Shown here piece by piece: positions 43,656-54,029 of a stretch of DNA of 64,000 nt. Source of the DNA: Arachis hypogaea (Eukaryota > Streptophyta > Magnoliopsida > Fabales > Fabaceae); NCBI RefSeq assembly GCF_003086295.3, contig NC_092044.1, positions 69,755,213 through 69,819,212 of the forward strand, in the 5' to 3' direction. A model generated the notes under the pieces. It ran no database searches. It was not told where the DNA came from and saw only the letters and a program-made list of their open reading frames with translations. The translations under genes were made by a program, and so were the position numbers. Each line of letters opens with the position of its first letter. Positions within the stretch are counted from its first letter, which is position 1.

Positions 43656-44666
43656 GTGCCCCTGCTTGAGCTCGGTCTTTCTTTTTGAGGTCGAGTCTTT
43701 AGTTTTAGGACTTTGATCCTTCTTTGGCAAAGCCGAACTCGAGCATTTTGACGATTTCTTTTTGTAGAGTTCTCCTTTTTTGAATACAGAACATTTCTGC
43801 TCCGTTTCCTCTGAAAGCACACGCTTTTGCGTTTAGTGCCCTGGCCTTGGGAATGCGCGAGGATTTTTAATGCCCCCATTAATTGGTTTTCAATACCCCG
43901 TTTCTCTTGCTTCTTTTATTTTGAACTTAACACACGGAGACGGTTTTTTCTCCTTTCTGTAACTTCCCCTTTTCTTTTTCACTTTTGTTTTCCCCTGAAA
44001 GCTTACGTTTCTTGGTGTCTCAACGTGGTTTCGGTGATCGTGAGTGCTTCCGACGGCAGCTTCTGGCCTCTTCGTCTTCAACCTTCTTCCGCATTCTTCT
44101 CCTTTTTCAGGTTGGTTTTTATTTTTCTTCCGTCGTCTATTTTGCTGCTCCGTATCTGTTTTTTTTTAAGTTCTGACTGAGTGCATGTTGGAAATCTTGG
44201 ATCTTCGTATATTATCGTGCTCGGTTTATCACTATGATGCATGCCTTCTGGTATTCTTATTGCCTTTATGTATACTTCTGGGTGTTTTCTTCTGATTTTT
44301 CTTTTTAGGGCTTTGTATGCCACTCCTGTTTTGCTAAACTTTGTTTGTTTTGATGGAGTTTGCTCCTTTTGATGACTTTTTTTATCTTCTTCGCATTTGT
44401 TTTTCTTGGAAAGGATTTCTGCTGAGCCGTTAGTTTTTTCTTGGAAAGGGTTTTTGCTGAGACATTAGTCATGTGGATTTTCCTGAATCTTTATTACCTA
44501 ATTGCCTCCAAAGGATGCCCCTGGACTCTGGGTTGTGTCCTGGGATTTTCTTTTTGTCTGTACCGTGCTGGAATGTGCTGTCCGAGTTATTTTGATTTTG
44601 TCTGGGATGTCTTTACCTTTTTAGTAACCCAATCTTTTTTCTTGCTTTGTAGGATTAGTTGGCCAT
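43656..44666. other. internal sequence of element D, no recognised protein
   Basis: CT-rich on the plus strand, with several pyrimidine tracts ending in CAG or TAG (TTCTCCTTTTTCAG near 44110; TTGCTTTGTAG near 44652), like a leader with an intron. Overlapping ORFs on both strands show no family motif. It ends where element E's LTR begins at 44667. Confidence 0.4.
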
Positions 44667-46198
44667 TGATAAACCACTATTTTATGGTTTACCTTATGCT
44701 CAATTGAGTAGTTTTTATCAACTCTTTACTCACTTATTCATACAATTTGCATATTTTTACATTTTCCTTCCTAATTTTTTGCTATGATTGAAAACATGCT
44801 TCTTTGATCTTATATTTGCTTATTATTAATCCTCTCTCATTACCATTAGATGCCTTGATATGTGTGTTAAGTGTTTTCAGATATTATAGGACAGGAATGG
44901 CTTGGAGGATGGAAAGGAAGCATGCAAAAGTAGAAGGAATACATGAAGTTGGAGAAACTGCTAAGCTGTCTAGCCTGACCTCTTCGCACTCAAACAGCTA
45001 TACTTTAGCTATTGAGGTCAAAACGACACGGTTCCAATTGCGTTGGAAAGCTAACGTCCGAGGCTTCGATTTGATATATAATATGCCATAGTTGCCTTGA
45101 CGCTAGGCGACGCGAACGCGTGATCCACGCAGACGCGTTGCATCTGTGAACTTCAATCCGCGCGGCCGCGTGGGCGACGCCTCCGCGTCACTTGCCCGCG
45201 ACCTGAACGTACCAGAATACGCAGGGGGTGATTTCTGGGCTATTTTTAACCCAATTTTCGACCCAGAAAACACAGATTAGAGGCTATAAAGTGGGGGAAT
45301 ACATCCATTCATCATCAAGCTTTTATAATTCACAATTTTAGGATTAGATGTAGTTTTTAGAGAGAAAGGTTCTCTCCTCTCTCTTAGGATTTATGATTAG
45401 GATGGATTTCTATTAGGATTAGGATTGTTTCTTCATACCAAGTTCAATAATTTATGTTTCTCTTTTACTTTTATTTACTCTGATATTTTTATTTGTGTTT
45501 GATTGATGTTGCCCAATTAGCTGATGATATTGTCCATGTTAGAATTGACATTTTTATTTAATATAATTTGAGGTATTTCAGATTTATATGTTATGGATGC
45601 TTTGGCTCTATCCAATTTATTTTTATTCAAGTAGATTTTATTCCCTTTTGGCTTTGGTTGATTAATTGGTAACTTTGGAGTTATCAAACTCATTGTTGAC
45701 TGAAAATTGGAATTCTTCAAGAATTAATTCGAGATTTAATAACTCTAACTTTTCCCAAGGAAAGACCGGGACTTGAGGATTCGAATTAATTCATCCACTT
45801 AACTTACCTTCATAGTTAGAGGTTAACAAAGTAGGAGAAAAATCCAATTCTCATCACAATTGATAAGGATAACTAGGATAGGACTTCCAGCTCTCATACC
45901 TTGCCAAGAGATTTTATTATTGTTAATTTATTTTACTTGTCATTTAAATATACCTGTGCCCATTGCCCAACTTCAAAACCCCGATTTACAATCTTCATAA
46001 CCAATAATAAGAACATACCTCCCTGCAATTCCTTGAGAAGACGACCCGAGGTTTAAATACTCGGTTATCAATTTTAAAGGGGTTTGTTACTTGTGACAAC
46101 CAAAACGTTTGCACAAAGGGATTTCTGTTGGTTTAGAATCTATATCTACAACGCGACTATTTTTATAAAATTCTTTACTAGCAAAAATTCTAACGTCA
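44667..46198 (+). repeat. 5' LTR of element E
   Basis: TGATAAACCACTATTTTATGG to TAACGTCA. Palindromes such as GACGCGAACGCGTGATC and CGCGCGGCCGCGTGG lie at 45098-45200, a TATAAAG box at 45285-45291 about 100-190 bp downstream, and a CTTGAGAAGACGACCCGAGG segment near the U5 end. Confidence 0.85.
45285..45291 (+). promoter_or_regulatory. putative TATA box of element E
   Basis: GGCTATAAAGTGGGGG just downstream of the palindrome cluster; transcription would start near 45315-45325, followed by a CT-rich leader (TCTCTCCTCTCTC). Confidence 0.5.
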
Positions 46199-46201
46199 AA
46201 A

Positions 46202-46219
46202 TGGCGCCGTTGCCGGGGA
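46202..46219 (+). other. element E primer-binding site, tRNA-Asp
   Basis: TGGCGCCGTTGCCGGGGA, identical to that of element B, three bases inside the LTR end. It fixes E as a plus-strand retroelement. Confidence 0.85.
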
Positions 46220-46330
46220 ATTGCAAACGTGTGCCTTATTATTGGTTATTGTAAATATTTTTCAAAAAAAAAATTTTCTTTTACTTGTTTATTTGTTTCT
46301 CCTTTTTCCCCCTTATTTCTGATAACTACT

Positions 46331-47738
46331 ATGAATTCTCACTCCTCTTGCTTTGAGTTTAGTTCTCATTTTGTTGCAAGAAACGGAAGCTATAACAGGA
46401 ATATACATCAAGGTCAAAGCAATCAAAGATGGACGGAGCCAAGAGGATCTGATCAACCCTTTAGGCAACAACACCCTCCCAGATATCACAGACAAAGACC
46501 ATCCTACAATGCATACCAAGCTGATAGATATGGTGGACCGCTTAGTAGATACCAACAAGCCCCACCGTATGCTCAGAGACCATCCTCACAACATAACTTT
46601 GAACCACCACACTCACAAGCCCCTTTCCACCATTCACCTCCATATGACCCCAATTCTCATTCACCATACCAACCACCCTATGAACCGTATGAACCATATG
46701 TAGAACCACCCCAATTACTCCCAAGAACCTCCACTGCCAATTTTTGGATCGACCCAAGAATCACAGGCTCGCCTCAAGGAATCAGTAGATCAATTTCATG
46801 CAACCCTTCATCAACTGGAGCAAGCGATAAATCAACTAGCTTCCCGACGTTCAGACACTCACGGAACCCCCATGGCTTCATGTGGACAATCTAATGAAGA
46901 ACGTAGCATGAAGGAGACATTAGAAACTTCGGTGGACAGTAAGGAGCATGAATTTGTACTGGAACAAGTGGAGGAAGCCGGAATTATTGAAGAGGAAGAG
47001 GAAGCAGTGGTTGAAGACTTATAAGATGCTAAACCTCCCTGGGAAAGTCAAGTTATAGAGCCTCCTTCAAAGACGTTTGAAAATGATGTTGAGGAGGGTG
47101 TACAACCTCCAAAGCATATCATGGTTGAAGACTTTGAAAGAGACGATTAAGAGATGGATTCAATCATTAATGAATTCTTATCTACATTTGAATCCTCTCC
47201 CATTGGACTTGACATGGAGATTAAAGAAGAAGAAGCACAACCTCCCATGCCCTTGGTGAATAATGAAGAAGAGATTGAATTGGAAGAAATCCACCAAGAG
47301 GAAGAGGTTGAAATTGAAGAAGCTTGCAAAGAGGTGGAAGATGTCAAAGAAGAGCACAAGGGAGTGGAGCTTCCACGTTCATTCCAAACACCTCCCCCTA
47401 AGTTGCCATCATCCTTCACAACATTCAAGTGGGTAAAATTCATATCCCTTAGCTTTCTAATTCCACTTGAATATGGGCTAGTGGAGACGGATGGTCAACT
47501 TAGAGCTCTCTGTGGCATTAAGAGTAAGAAGAAGATGGTCAGTGATAAGATTTATCCTGCAAGGTTCAACATGGTTGTGTGCTCAATATTTCAACGCAAA
47601 GGTTGGTGTAGAGCTCAACTGAATGGGTCTAGAAAGTTGTCTGGCTGCTTTAGTGAGAATTCAGACTGTTTGCCACCCGGATGGAACAATATTGCTCAAC
47701 AAGAAGACGGGTGCAAAAGCAAGATTTGGGACCCCTAA
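46331..47738 (+). pseudogene. element E protein of unknown function (Tyr/Pro-rich, then acidic)
   Basis: Starts MNSHSSCFEFSSHFVARNGS. The first 190 residues are rich in Pro, Tyr, His and Gln (RYQQAPPYAQRPSSQ; PPYEPYEPYVEPP), reminiscent of the low-complexity tails of Gag but with no capsid core. A strongly acidic, coiled-coil-like middle follows (EEEEIELEEIHQEEE type), then a conserved-looking end with TDGQLRALCGIKSKKKM and WCRAQLNGSRKLSGCF. A frame change near 46760-46890 and stops near 47024 and 47149 break it. It has no RT, protease or integrase motif. Function unknown; it could be an accessory RNA-binding or packaging protein of a non-autonomous family. Confidence 0.6.
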
Positions 47739-47905
47739 ATTCAATCTAGAAATCAATACTCTTGGGGCCTTGTCACTTGCTTTAACTTGCTTGAAGGCTT
47801 TCTACGCCTTGTTTGGGACCCCGGAGGCTACTGGAACTCCAAACATTGGTGGGGATTTCTGGATGAGTTCAAGCACAAGCCGCCATAACGGGAAGCTCCT
47901 AAATT

Positions 47906-47955
47906 GTCCAACTTAAGGACTTTAACTAAAAGTGCTAGGTGGGAGACAACCCATC
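47906..47955 (+). ncRNA. conserved post-pol hairpin module, element E copy
   Basis: GTCCAACTTAAGGACTTTAA, then AAAAGTGCT, then hairpin GGTGGG-AGACAA-CCCATC (47938-47955), stem of 6 with one G-U pair. Located about 170 bases after the last ORF. Confidence 0.65.
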
Positions 47956-48723
47956 ATGGTATGATCGTTCTCTTTTTAGTTTTAATTTTAGTCTGTTTTT
48001 GAATTTTTATTGAACCTGCAATTTTTGCATGACATTCATTGCATTTTGCATCCTGCATACTGCATAAAAAAAATATGCCACGCGACGCGACCGCATCAGC
48101 GACGCGACCGCATCAGCGACGCGTCCGCGTCGAAAGGAGAGGGGAGAAAATAAAAACGAACAGAGAGTCACGCTGGAGCGTGGCTGGAGGCGTGCCAGTG
48201 GCACAACTCGTCTCACACGACCGCGTCGCTGACGCCTCCGCGTCACATGGGAATAATGGCCTCCCACGCGACCGCGTGACCCACGCGGCCGCGTGCCTTG
48301 ATTGGTGCTGAGCGCACAATTCTACCCACGCGGACGCATGGCTCACGCGTCCGCGTCATTCCCTTCTAAAGCCCACTCACGCGATCGCATGCCCCACGCG
48401 ATCGCGTCACCCCAAATTTGGCAAATAAAATAATTCGAACAGAGAGTTGTGCAGGCTCGAGGCTGCACTCGCGCCAGAAGCATAACATGTGTCACGCAAC
48501 CGCGTGACTGACGCGGCCGCGTCGATTAACTTCAAACGCAAGTCACACGACCGCGTGCCCCACGCGTCCACGTCGCTTGCGCCGCACAGCTTATCCTAAT
48601 TTTCCAAATATCTTATCTTTTCTTCCCCAATCCTAATTTTACCCTTCCTCATTTCTTACTCACTTCTTTCCCTTCTCATTCTTCTTATCTTTTATTTTAT
48701 TTATTTGCATATTTTTCATTCAT
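47956..48723 (+). other. 3' region of element E with CpG palindrome cluster (48077-48575)
   Basis: Contains a dense series of motifs such as GACGCGTCCGCGTCG, CACGCGACCGCGTGACC, CACGCGGCCGCGTG and CACGCGATCGCGTC, about every 20-40 bp, separated by non-palindromic phrases. The half-sites CACGCG/CGCGTG are constant while the two central bases vary (TC, AC, GC, AT). It ends in a CT-rich stretch fused to D's LTR. ORFs here are repeat translations. Confidence 0.7.
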
Positions 48724-49027
48724 TGCTCCAGTGTATTTATAATGGTGTAGAGTGACCTCTTTAGATGAGATAAGTTAGTTATCTTATCTTATCATTATCT
48801 TATCTTTGACTAGGGTCCTCTTATCTTCAAGGAAACTGCCTTTATCTCTACGGGCTTGGGCTGCCCTTGGATTTGGGATGTGCTCCTCTATTTGGGCCCA
48901 TTGTTTGGGCTTTCCTGTGACTTGGCCGAGCTCTTTGAGAAGAGGTCGGGTTGTCCTGACCTGAAGAGGTCGGTCGCTTTGTCTGTAGAACATCCCGGGT
49001 CAGACAGCTCGACCCAAGGTATGAACA
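48724..49027. repeat. partial second LTR of element D
   Basis: Homologous to 43373-43655 and ends GGTATGAACA followed by target copy ATTTC. The missing start (about 211 bp) coincides with the ragged 3' end of element E, suggesting one deletion removed both. Confidence 0.75.
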
Positions 49028-49032
49028 ATTTC

Positions 49033-50210
49033 CAAATCAAATTCTTGCAGCAACAATACCCAATGTATTAACCTTGGTTTGGACTCTTTTTTAGCTAATA
49101 AATATTTTAGAGCTGCATGGTCTGAGTATACTACCACCTTAGTACCAAGTAAATAGGCTCGAAATTTATCCAGAGAAAAAACAATAGCCAGAATCTCTTT
49201 TTCAGTGGTAGTATAATTAGAATGAGCAGTGTCTAAGGTCTTAGAAGCATAAGCAATTATAAAAGTGTGCTTACCTTCACGCCGAGCCAGTGCCGCTCCT
49301 ACTGCATAATTGGATGCGTCACACATTATCTCAATCGGTTGACTCTAGTCACGCCCTCTCACAATAGAGCCTTGGGTCAAGGCGATCTTCAGTTTATCGA
49401 ACGCTTCCATGCAGTCCACACTTAGCTCGAACTCAATGTCCTTCTGTAGTAGTCGGGATAAAGGCAGTGCTACCTTACTGAAGTCCTTAATAAATCGCTG
49501 GTAAAAACCTGCATGACCAAGAAACGAACGGACTTCCCTCACGGAGGAGGGGTAAGGTAAACCAGAAATAACATCCACCTTTGCTGGATCAACTGAAATA
49601 CCAGTATTAGAAACAACATGTCCTAGAACAATACCTTGTTTTACCATAAAATGACATTTTTCAAAATTCAATACAAGGTTTGAACTAACACACCTTTCTA
49701 ATACTCTAGCTAAACTATCCAAGCAGAGGTTAAACGAATCACCATACACACTAAAGTTATCCATTAAAACTTCCATATAATTATTAAGAAGATCTGAGAA
49801 AATGCTCATCATGCATCTTTGGAATGTAGCCAATGCATTACATAAGCCGAAAGGCATTCTCTTATATGCATACGTTCCAAAGGGACATGTAAAAGTATTT
49901 TTTTCCTAATCATCAGGAGCTATATGTATTTGAAAATAGCTAGTGTACCCATCTAGAAAATAGTAGTGTGATTTACCTGACAGGTGATCAAGCATTTGAT
50001 CAATGAAAGGAAGTGGGTAGTGATCCTTGTGAGTGGCCTGGTTGAGACACCTATAGTCCATGCAGACTCTCCATGCGTTCTACACCCTTGTAGCCATGAG
50101 TTCTCCAGGCTCATTCTTCACTATTGTGATGCCAGACTTCTTTGGAACCACCTGTACTGGGCTAACCCATTCGCTATCTGAGATTGGATAGATGACGGAC
50201 ATGTCTTGCT
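49033..50210 (-). pseudogene. element C reverse transcriptase and RNase H
   Basis: RT N-terminus near 50210-49870 (SEWVSPVQVVPKKSG type, with stops), then MPFGLCNALATFQRCMMSIF. The active-site box is LMDNF where FMDDF is usual, so the second catalytic Asp is Asn. The thumb (FLGHAGFYQRFI) and RNase H ([46 protein letters not shown]) follow. A frameshift near 49340 splits RT from RNase H. It ends at the D target copy. Confidence 0.88.
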
Positions 50211-50415
50211 CCATCTTCTAAAAATATACGGTGCTCACAGACTTGAGGGCTGATGCCTACTATATCCGCCAAGCTCCACCCAATAGCTTTCTTGTGTCCT
50301 CTCAACACACTAAGCAACTGCTCCTCATGGTGGGAAGTGAGTTCCCTTGCAATAATAACTAGAAGCTTCTGATTATCCTCAAGCTAAGCATACTTGAGGT
50401 GGGGTGGAATGGGCT

Positions 50416-51240
50416 TCAACTCCATTTTCTGCTCGTGGCTGGGCACTTGATCATCTGGAGCCATTGGTGGTGTGACAAGGTGTCTTTAGTAAGCTCAGAG
50501 GGTTTTCCCACACTTACATCTTGCTCCATGTTCATCTCTTCTACCTCTTCCTTGTGAACTTCAGCCACTGTCTCATCAATGATGTCGCACTGGAAGATGG
50601 AGTGATCTTCTGGAGGGTGCTTCATGGCTTCATCCAAGATGAAGCTCATTGCTCTGCCATCTATCCTAAAAGAGTAAGTTCTTGAGAAGGCATCCAATTT
50701 GAACCTTAAAGTCTTCAGAAATGGCCTTCCAAGCAGGATAGACGATGGTCTTCTTGAGTCATTGGGGGGCATCTCTAAAATGTAGAAGTCAATAGGGAAT
50801 ATCAACCCCTTAATGCTCACTAGCACGTCTTCAGCAATTCCCACCACTGAGATTATGCTTTTATCTACCAAAACAAAATGTGCCGCCGACCTTTTTAAGG
50901 GAGGGAGCCTCAAAGCATCATATACAGATAATGGCATAATACTCACACATGCACCTAAATCACACATGCAGTCAAAAAATTGTACACCCTCAATAGTACA
51001 AGTAACCATGCATGGACCTGGATCCCCATATTTTTTCGGTATGGCACCCATTAAAGCAGAAATAGAGCTACCTAGAGGAATAGTTTCTAAATCATGTATT
51101 TTATCTTTATTCATGCATAAATCTTTTAGAAACTTAGCATATTTAGGTCCCTGGCGAATAGCATCAAAAAGGGGAATGGTTACCTCAACCTTTTTGATGA
51201 TCCCCACCATCTTGGGGTCTATTCCATCTGCTTTCTGAGT
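50416..51240 (-). pseudogene. element C aspartic protease region
   Basis: Long open minus-strand frame with CDLGACVSIMPLSVYDALRL, where the usual DLGAS serine is Cys, then LLGRPFLKT and an acidic linker toward RT. The upstream part (KYAKFLKDLCMNK) is the pre-protease linker shared with Athila elements. The stretch 50211-50415 to the left is degraded linker. Confidence 0.8.
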
Positions 51241-52126
51241 TTCCTAGCAAGGTGTGGAAAAGGAATAGGAATGGCTTCGATTGTAACCTCATCTTCCTTT
51301 GGTACTCCATTTCTTAGATGAGCTGCTTCTTCTTCAACCATGTCTTGTACTTCCTCATCTTCTTCTGCATCCTCTACCTCAACAATGTCTTCAACCTAAA
51401 TGTCTTCTTTTGAGTTTGACTCCTCATGACTCCTCTCTTGCAGTATGGTTTTGGACCTCAAAGTGATGGCATTGATTCCACCTTTGGGGTTGGGTAAGGG
51501 TTGAGAGGGTAGTGCACTTGAGCTTGAAGGCTGATTGTTGGGGGTAGAAGGTGGTTCCAACCGGGAGATGAGAGCTTATAGAGTAGAGTTAAGACCATTT
51601 ATGGTAGAGTTAATTGTATTCTGAATGTCTTTTTGTCCTTGCTCAATAGAGCGAAGCATCTCATCATTGGAGGAGGAAGGGGGGTAAGTAATTTGAGGGG
51701 CTTGCTGTTGGTTGAATTGAGGTGCTTGGGCTTACCTTTGGTGAGATGCTCTATATGGAGGGTTCTGCTGATTCCGATTCTGCTGATAGTTGTTGTTGTT
51801 ATTCCATCTTTGATTTCCACCGTTGTCTCTGCCTCCTTGGTTGTAATTGTCCCTAAATCCTTGGTTGGAGTTATTTCTCCAACCTTGTTGTAGTTGTCCT
51901 GCCAACCTTGATTATAATTACCTCCTTGGCTAAAATTACCACCTTGCTGATAGTATCCTTGATTCAGACGGTCATAGAAATTATGGGTAGCCGCCAAGGT
52001 GTTGTCTTTTTGTTGGAGTTGAGGACATTCATCAGTGTAGTGAGAATAGCAAGCGTATATTCCACACACTCTCTGGGGGACTATCTGTTGACACTGCTAC
52101 TGTGGAGGAGTGACATAAGCGGAAAT
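51241..52126 (-). pseudogene. element C gag C-terminal part
   Basis: Contains CGIYACYSHYTDECPQLQ, a degenerate knuckle-like Cys/His motif characteristic of this gag type, then Asn/Gln/Gly-rich repeats (YYQQGGNFSQGGNYNQGW) and an acidic stretch. Several stops. Truncated at 52126, where an LTR-end fragment begins; the capsid core and N-terminus are missing. Confidence 0.75.
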
Positions 52127-52208
52127 TGGTAGATTAAGAATTAATTAGAGAAATGGCGTTGCGAGTACAGTTCTTAACCGGCTAAAATCCACTTGTCAAT
52201 TTAGAAAA
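52127..52208 (-). repeat. 82-bp LTR end fragment (C/E family) at a rearrangement junction
   Basis: TGGTAGATTAAGAATTAATT ... GTTGCGAGTACAGTTCTTAACC resembles the first bases of element C's LTR at 41473. It stops at about 52208, where plus-strand integrase sequence begins. It is probably the remnant of an insertion into C's gag that was then cut by the rearrangement creating the inverted repeat. Confidence 0.6.
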
Positions 52209-53034
52209 GGGTTTATGGAAAGGCCTGTCATCTCCCAGTTGAGTTAGAACACAAGGCCTTCTGGGCGGTAAAGGAATGCAACATGGACTATGAGAGAGCC
52301 AGAGCTGAACGGAAGTTGCAACTACAAGAATTAGAGAGCCTTCGCCTTGAAGCTTATGAAAACCCCAGGCTGTATAAAGAGAAGGTGAAGGCTGTGCATG
52401 ACAAGAGCATTAAGAGAAGAGAATTCTAACCAGGGGACTTAGTCCTACTTTACAACTCTAGAATGCGACTCATGCCAGGCAAGTTAAGATCCAGATGGGA
52501 TGGTCCGTATCGAGTAGAGTGGGTGGAACCATACAGAGTCTTTCACTTGAGCCATCTTTCAAGCTCTGAACTTATCAAGGTCAATGGACATCGCTTGAAG
52601 TTATTTCATGGTGAAAAGATGCCAAAAAACTAGGAACTAGAGATCTTCCTCTTGGATGATCTGCCCACAGCAGAAGACTTAGCTAGTGGAGCGTCCAACT
52701 TAAGGACGTTAAAGCAAAGTGCTGGGTGGGAGACAACCCACCATGGTATGATCGTTCCTTCCCCTCCCCTTATCCTCCCTTGTCAATAACTTTTCTCAGT
52801 ACTAATGCCTATCTTTTGCATCTCATCCACACACTGCATATTGCATATTTCTACTTTAAAAAAAAGAGAGCACACAACGCGACAGCGTCGACGACACGTC
52901 CGCGTCATAGGTGCCTTAGACACGAGAAGAAAAGAAACAGAGAGTCACGCGAAAGTGTGGCTGGAGGCGTGCTTGTGGTACAAATTGTCCCACGCGACCA
53001 CACTGCCCACGCATCCGCGTCATGTGGGAAAAAG
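52209..53034 (+). repeat. left arm of 825-bp inverted duplication (Athila-like integrase end and 3' region)
   Basis: Reverse complement of 56391-57214 with a few percent divergence. It carries the integrase C-terminal part on the plus strand ([20 protein letters not shown], then [17 protein letters not shown]), with stops where the right arm has Gln, followed by the hairpin module and a CpG palindrome cluster (52875-53025). It appears to be a copy of F's own sequence in inverted orientation and lacks an LTR. Confidence 0.8.
52693..52742 (+). ncRNA. conserved post-pol hairpin module, left-arm copy
   Basis: GTCCAACTTAAGGACGTTAA, then CAAAGTGCT, then hairpin GGTGGG-AGACAA-CCCACC (52725-52742, perfect 6-bp stem), about 20 bases after the end of the integrase frame. 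Confidence 0.65.
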
Positions 53035-54025
53035 GTAAGGGTGAGGATACACATATGGCTAAGTGAGCTTATACATTGAATCTTTAATTAACCTCAGCTC
53101 TCACCTAACATACATATATTCTATATAATTTTAACATTCATCTTAGCTACCCAAAATCACCTTTTCACATTCCATATTCATGCATTAACCTTTATTTTAA
53201 TTTTATCACATGTGCATTGATTATTAAACTCTGACTTATCATTGAGGTGATTTTGTCCCCTTATTTACTAACATAAAGAAAATTTTTTTTATATAGCTTA
53301 TCAATGCACATAGATTTGTAATGTTCTTTTATGGTTTCACATGAATAGGTACCCAATTTCCCTTTAATTCATCATGACATATTCTCCTATTACCCTTTAT
53401 TCCCACAATTTTTCCATACTTAGTTTACACACATTATATCTTAAGCTAACCAAAGATTCAATTGGGATTTTTTATTGTTTTTTTGCTTAAGGCTAGTAAT
53501 GTGGTAAAATATAGAATAAATGGGATTAACAACGGCTCAAAGTGGTTAACAAAGGTAATTAAAAGGGTTGGCTTATTTGGGATATGTGAGCTAAACAAAC
53601 AAAGGCCTCAATCATATGCATGCACATAACACATTAACATTGGACATATAGGATAAAAAAAATTCAGATTACAATCATAGAAAAGAAAACACATGAGAAA
53701 AAAATGTTTATGGTTAAATAGTGTAACCATGTATTTAGGCTCAAAGTCTCACAAGTTGTGTGTTCTTTTAGCTCAAAAATCCTATTCCAATTTCAACTTC
53801 AAACAAATTTAACATAAATGTTTTTGATCTAAATTAGTGAAATTTTCAAAAAATATATGGTCTTAAAAGAAATTTATTGTCTTTTCAATCAGGTAGAACA
53901 TGCATGCAATTAACCTAATAATATGCAATCTATCCTATTCTAAAGAAAAAGAAGTTGGTGTTAGGGGAATGAATTACCTCTGAAAGTCAGGTACTGACCA
54001 ACCTCTCCACACTTAAGGCTTTGCA
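53035..54025 (-). other. AT-rich 3' region of element F, no coding
   Basis: Almost no GC motifs, no ORF over 60 codons that makes sense. On the minus strand a CCTTAAGTGTGGAGAGG stretch near 54000-54020 follows the ORF3 end and may be the analogue of the TAAGTTTGGTGTTG tract. No LTR was found before the inverted-repeat arm at 53034. Confidence 0.45.
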
Positions 54026-54029
54026 CCAT

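Larger units (their letters stand above)
44667..48723 (+). mobile_element. element E: non-autonomous LTR retrotransposon, 3'-truncated
   Basis: Plus strand: LTR 44667-46198, exact tRNA-Asp PBS 46202-46219, one protein-coding region without gag/protease/RT/integrase motifs, the conserved hairpin module, then a palindrome-rich 3' region to 48723, where it abuts element D's partial LTR. No 3' LTR is present. The LTR is of the same family as element C's, and the post-coding module matches the autonomous Athila-like copies F and its inverted arm, so E probably used their proteins. Confidence 0.8.
43162..49027. mobile_element. element D: LTR-type insertion into element C, itself invaded and truncated
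   Basis: Ends TGTTCCGGGGG (43162) and ATGAACA (49027), flanked by ATTTT (43157-43161) and ATTTC (49028-49032). Element C's reading frame is continuous across the site once D and one target copy are ignored, confirming both boundaries. Inside are a 494-bp LTR (43162-43655), about 1 kb of internal sequence, element E, and a partial second LTR (48724-49027). Coding capacity is not recognised and orientation is uncertain: a TATA-like GTGTATTTATAATGG reads plus, a purine-rich GCAGGGGCAC tract reads minus. Confidence 0.7.
41473..52126 (-). mobile_element. element C: Athila-like retrotransposon, deleted and interrupted
   Basis: Minus strand. Left LTR 41473-42914 starts after an A5 run (41468-41472) in element H gag. 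The interior is the RNase H/integrase junction (42915-43156), element D (43162-49027), then RNase H, RT, protease and gag up to 52126. Most of the integrase and the LTR 5' end have been lost in one deletion joining them at about 42914/42915. The right LTR is absent. The LTR family matches that of element E, which is probably its non-autonomous partner. Confidence 0.8.
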
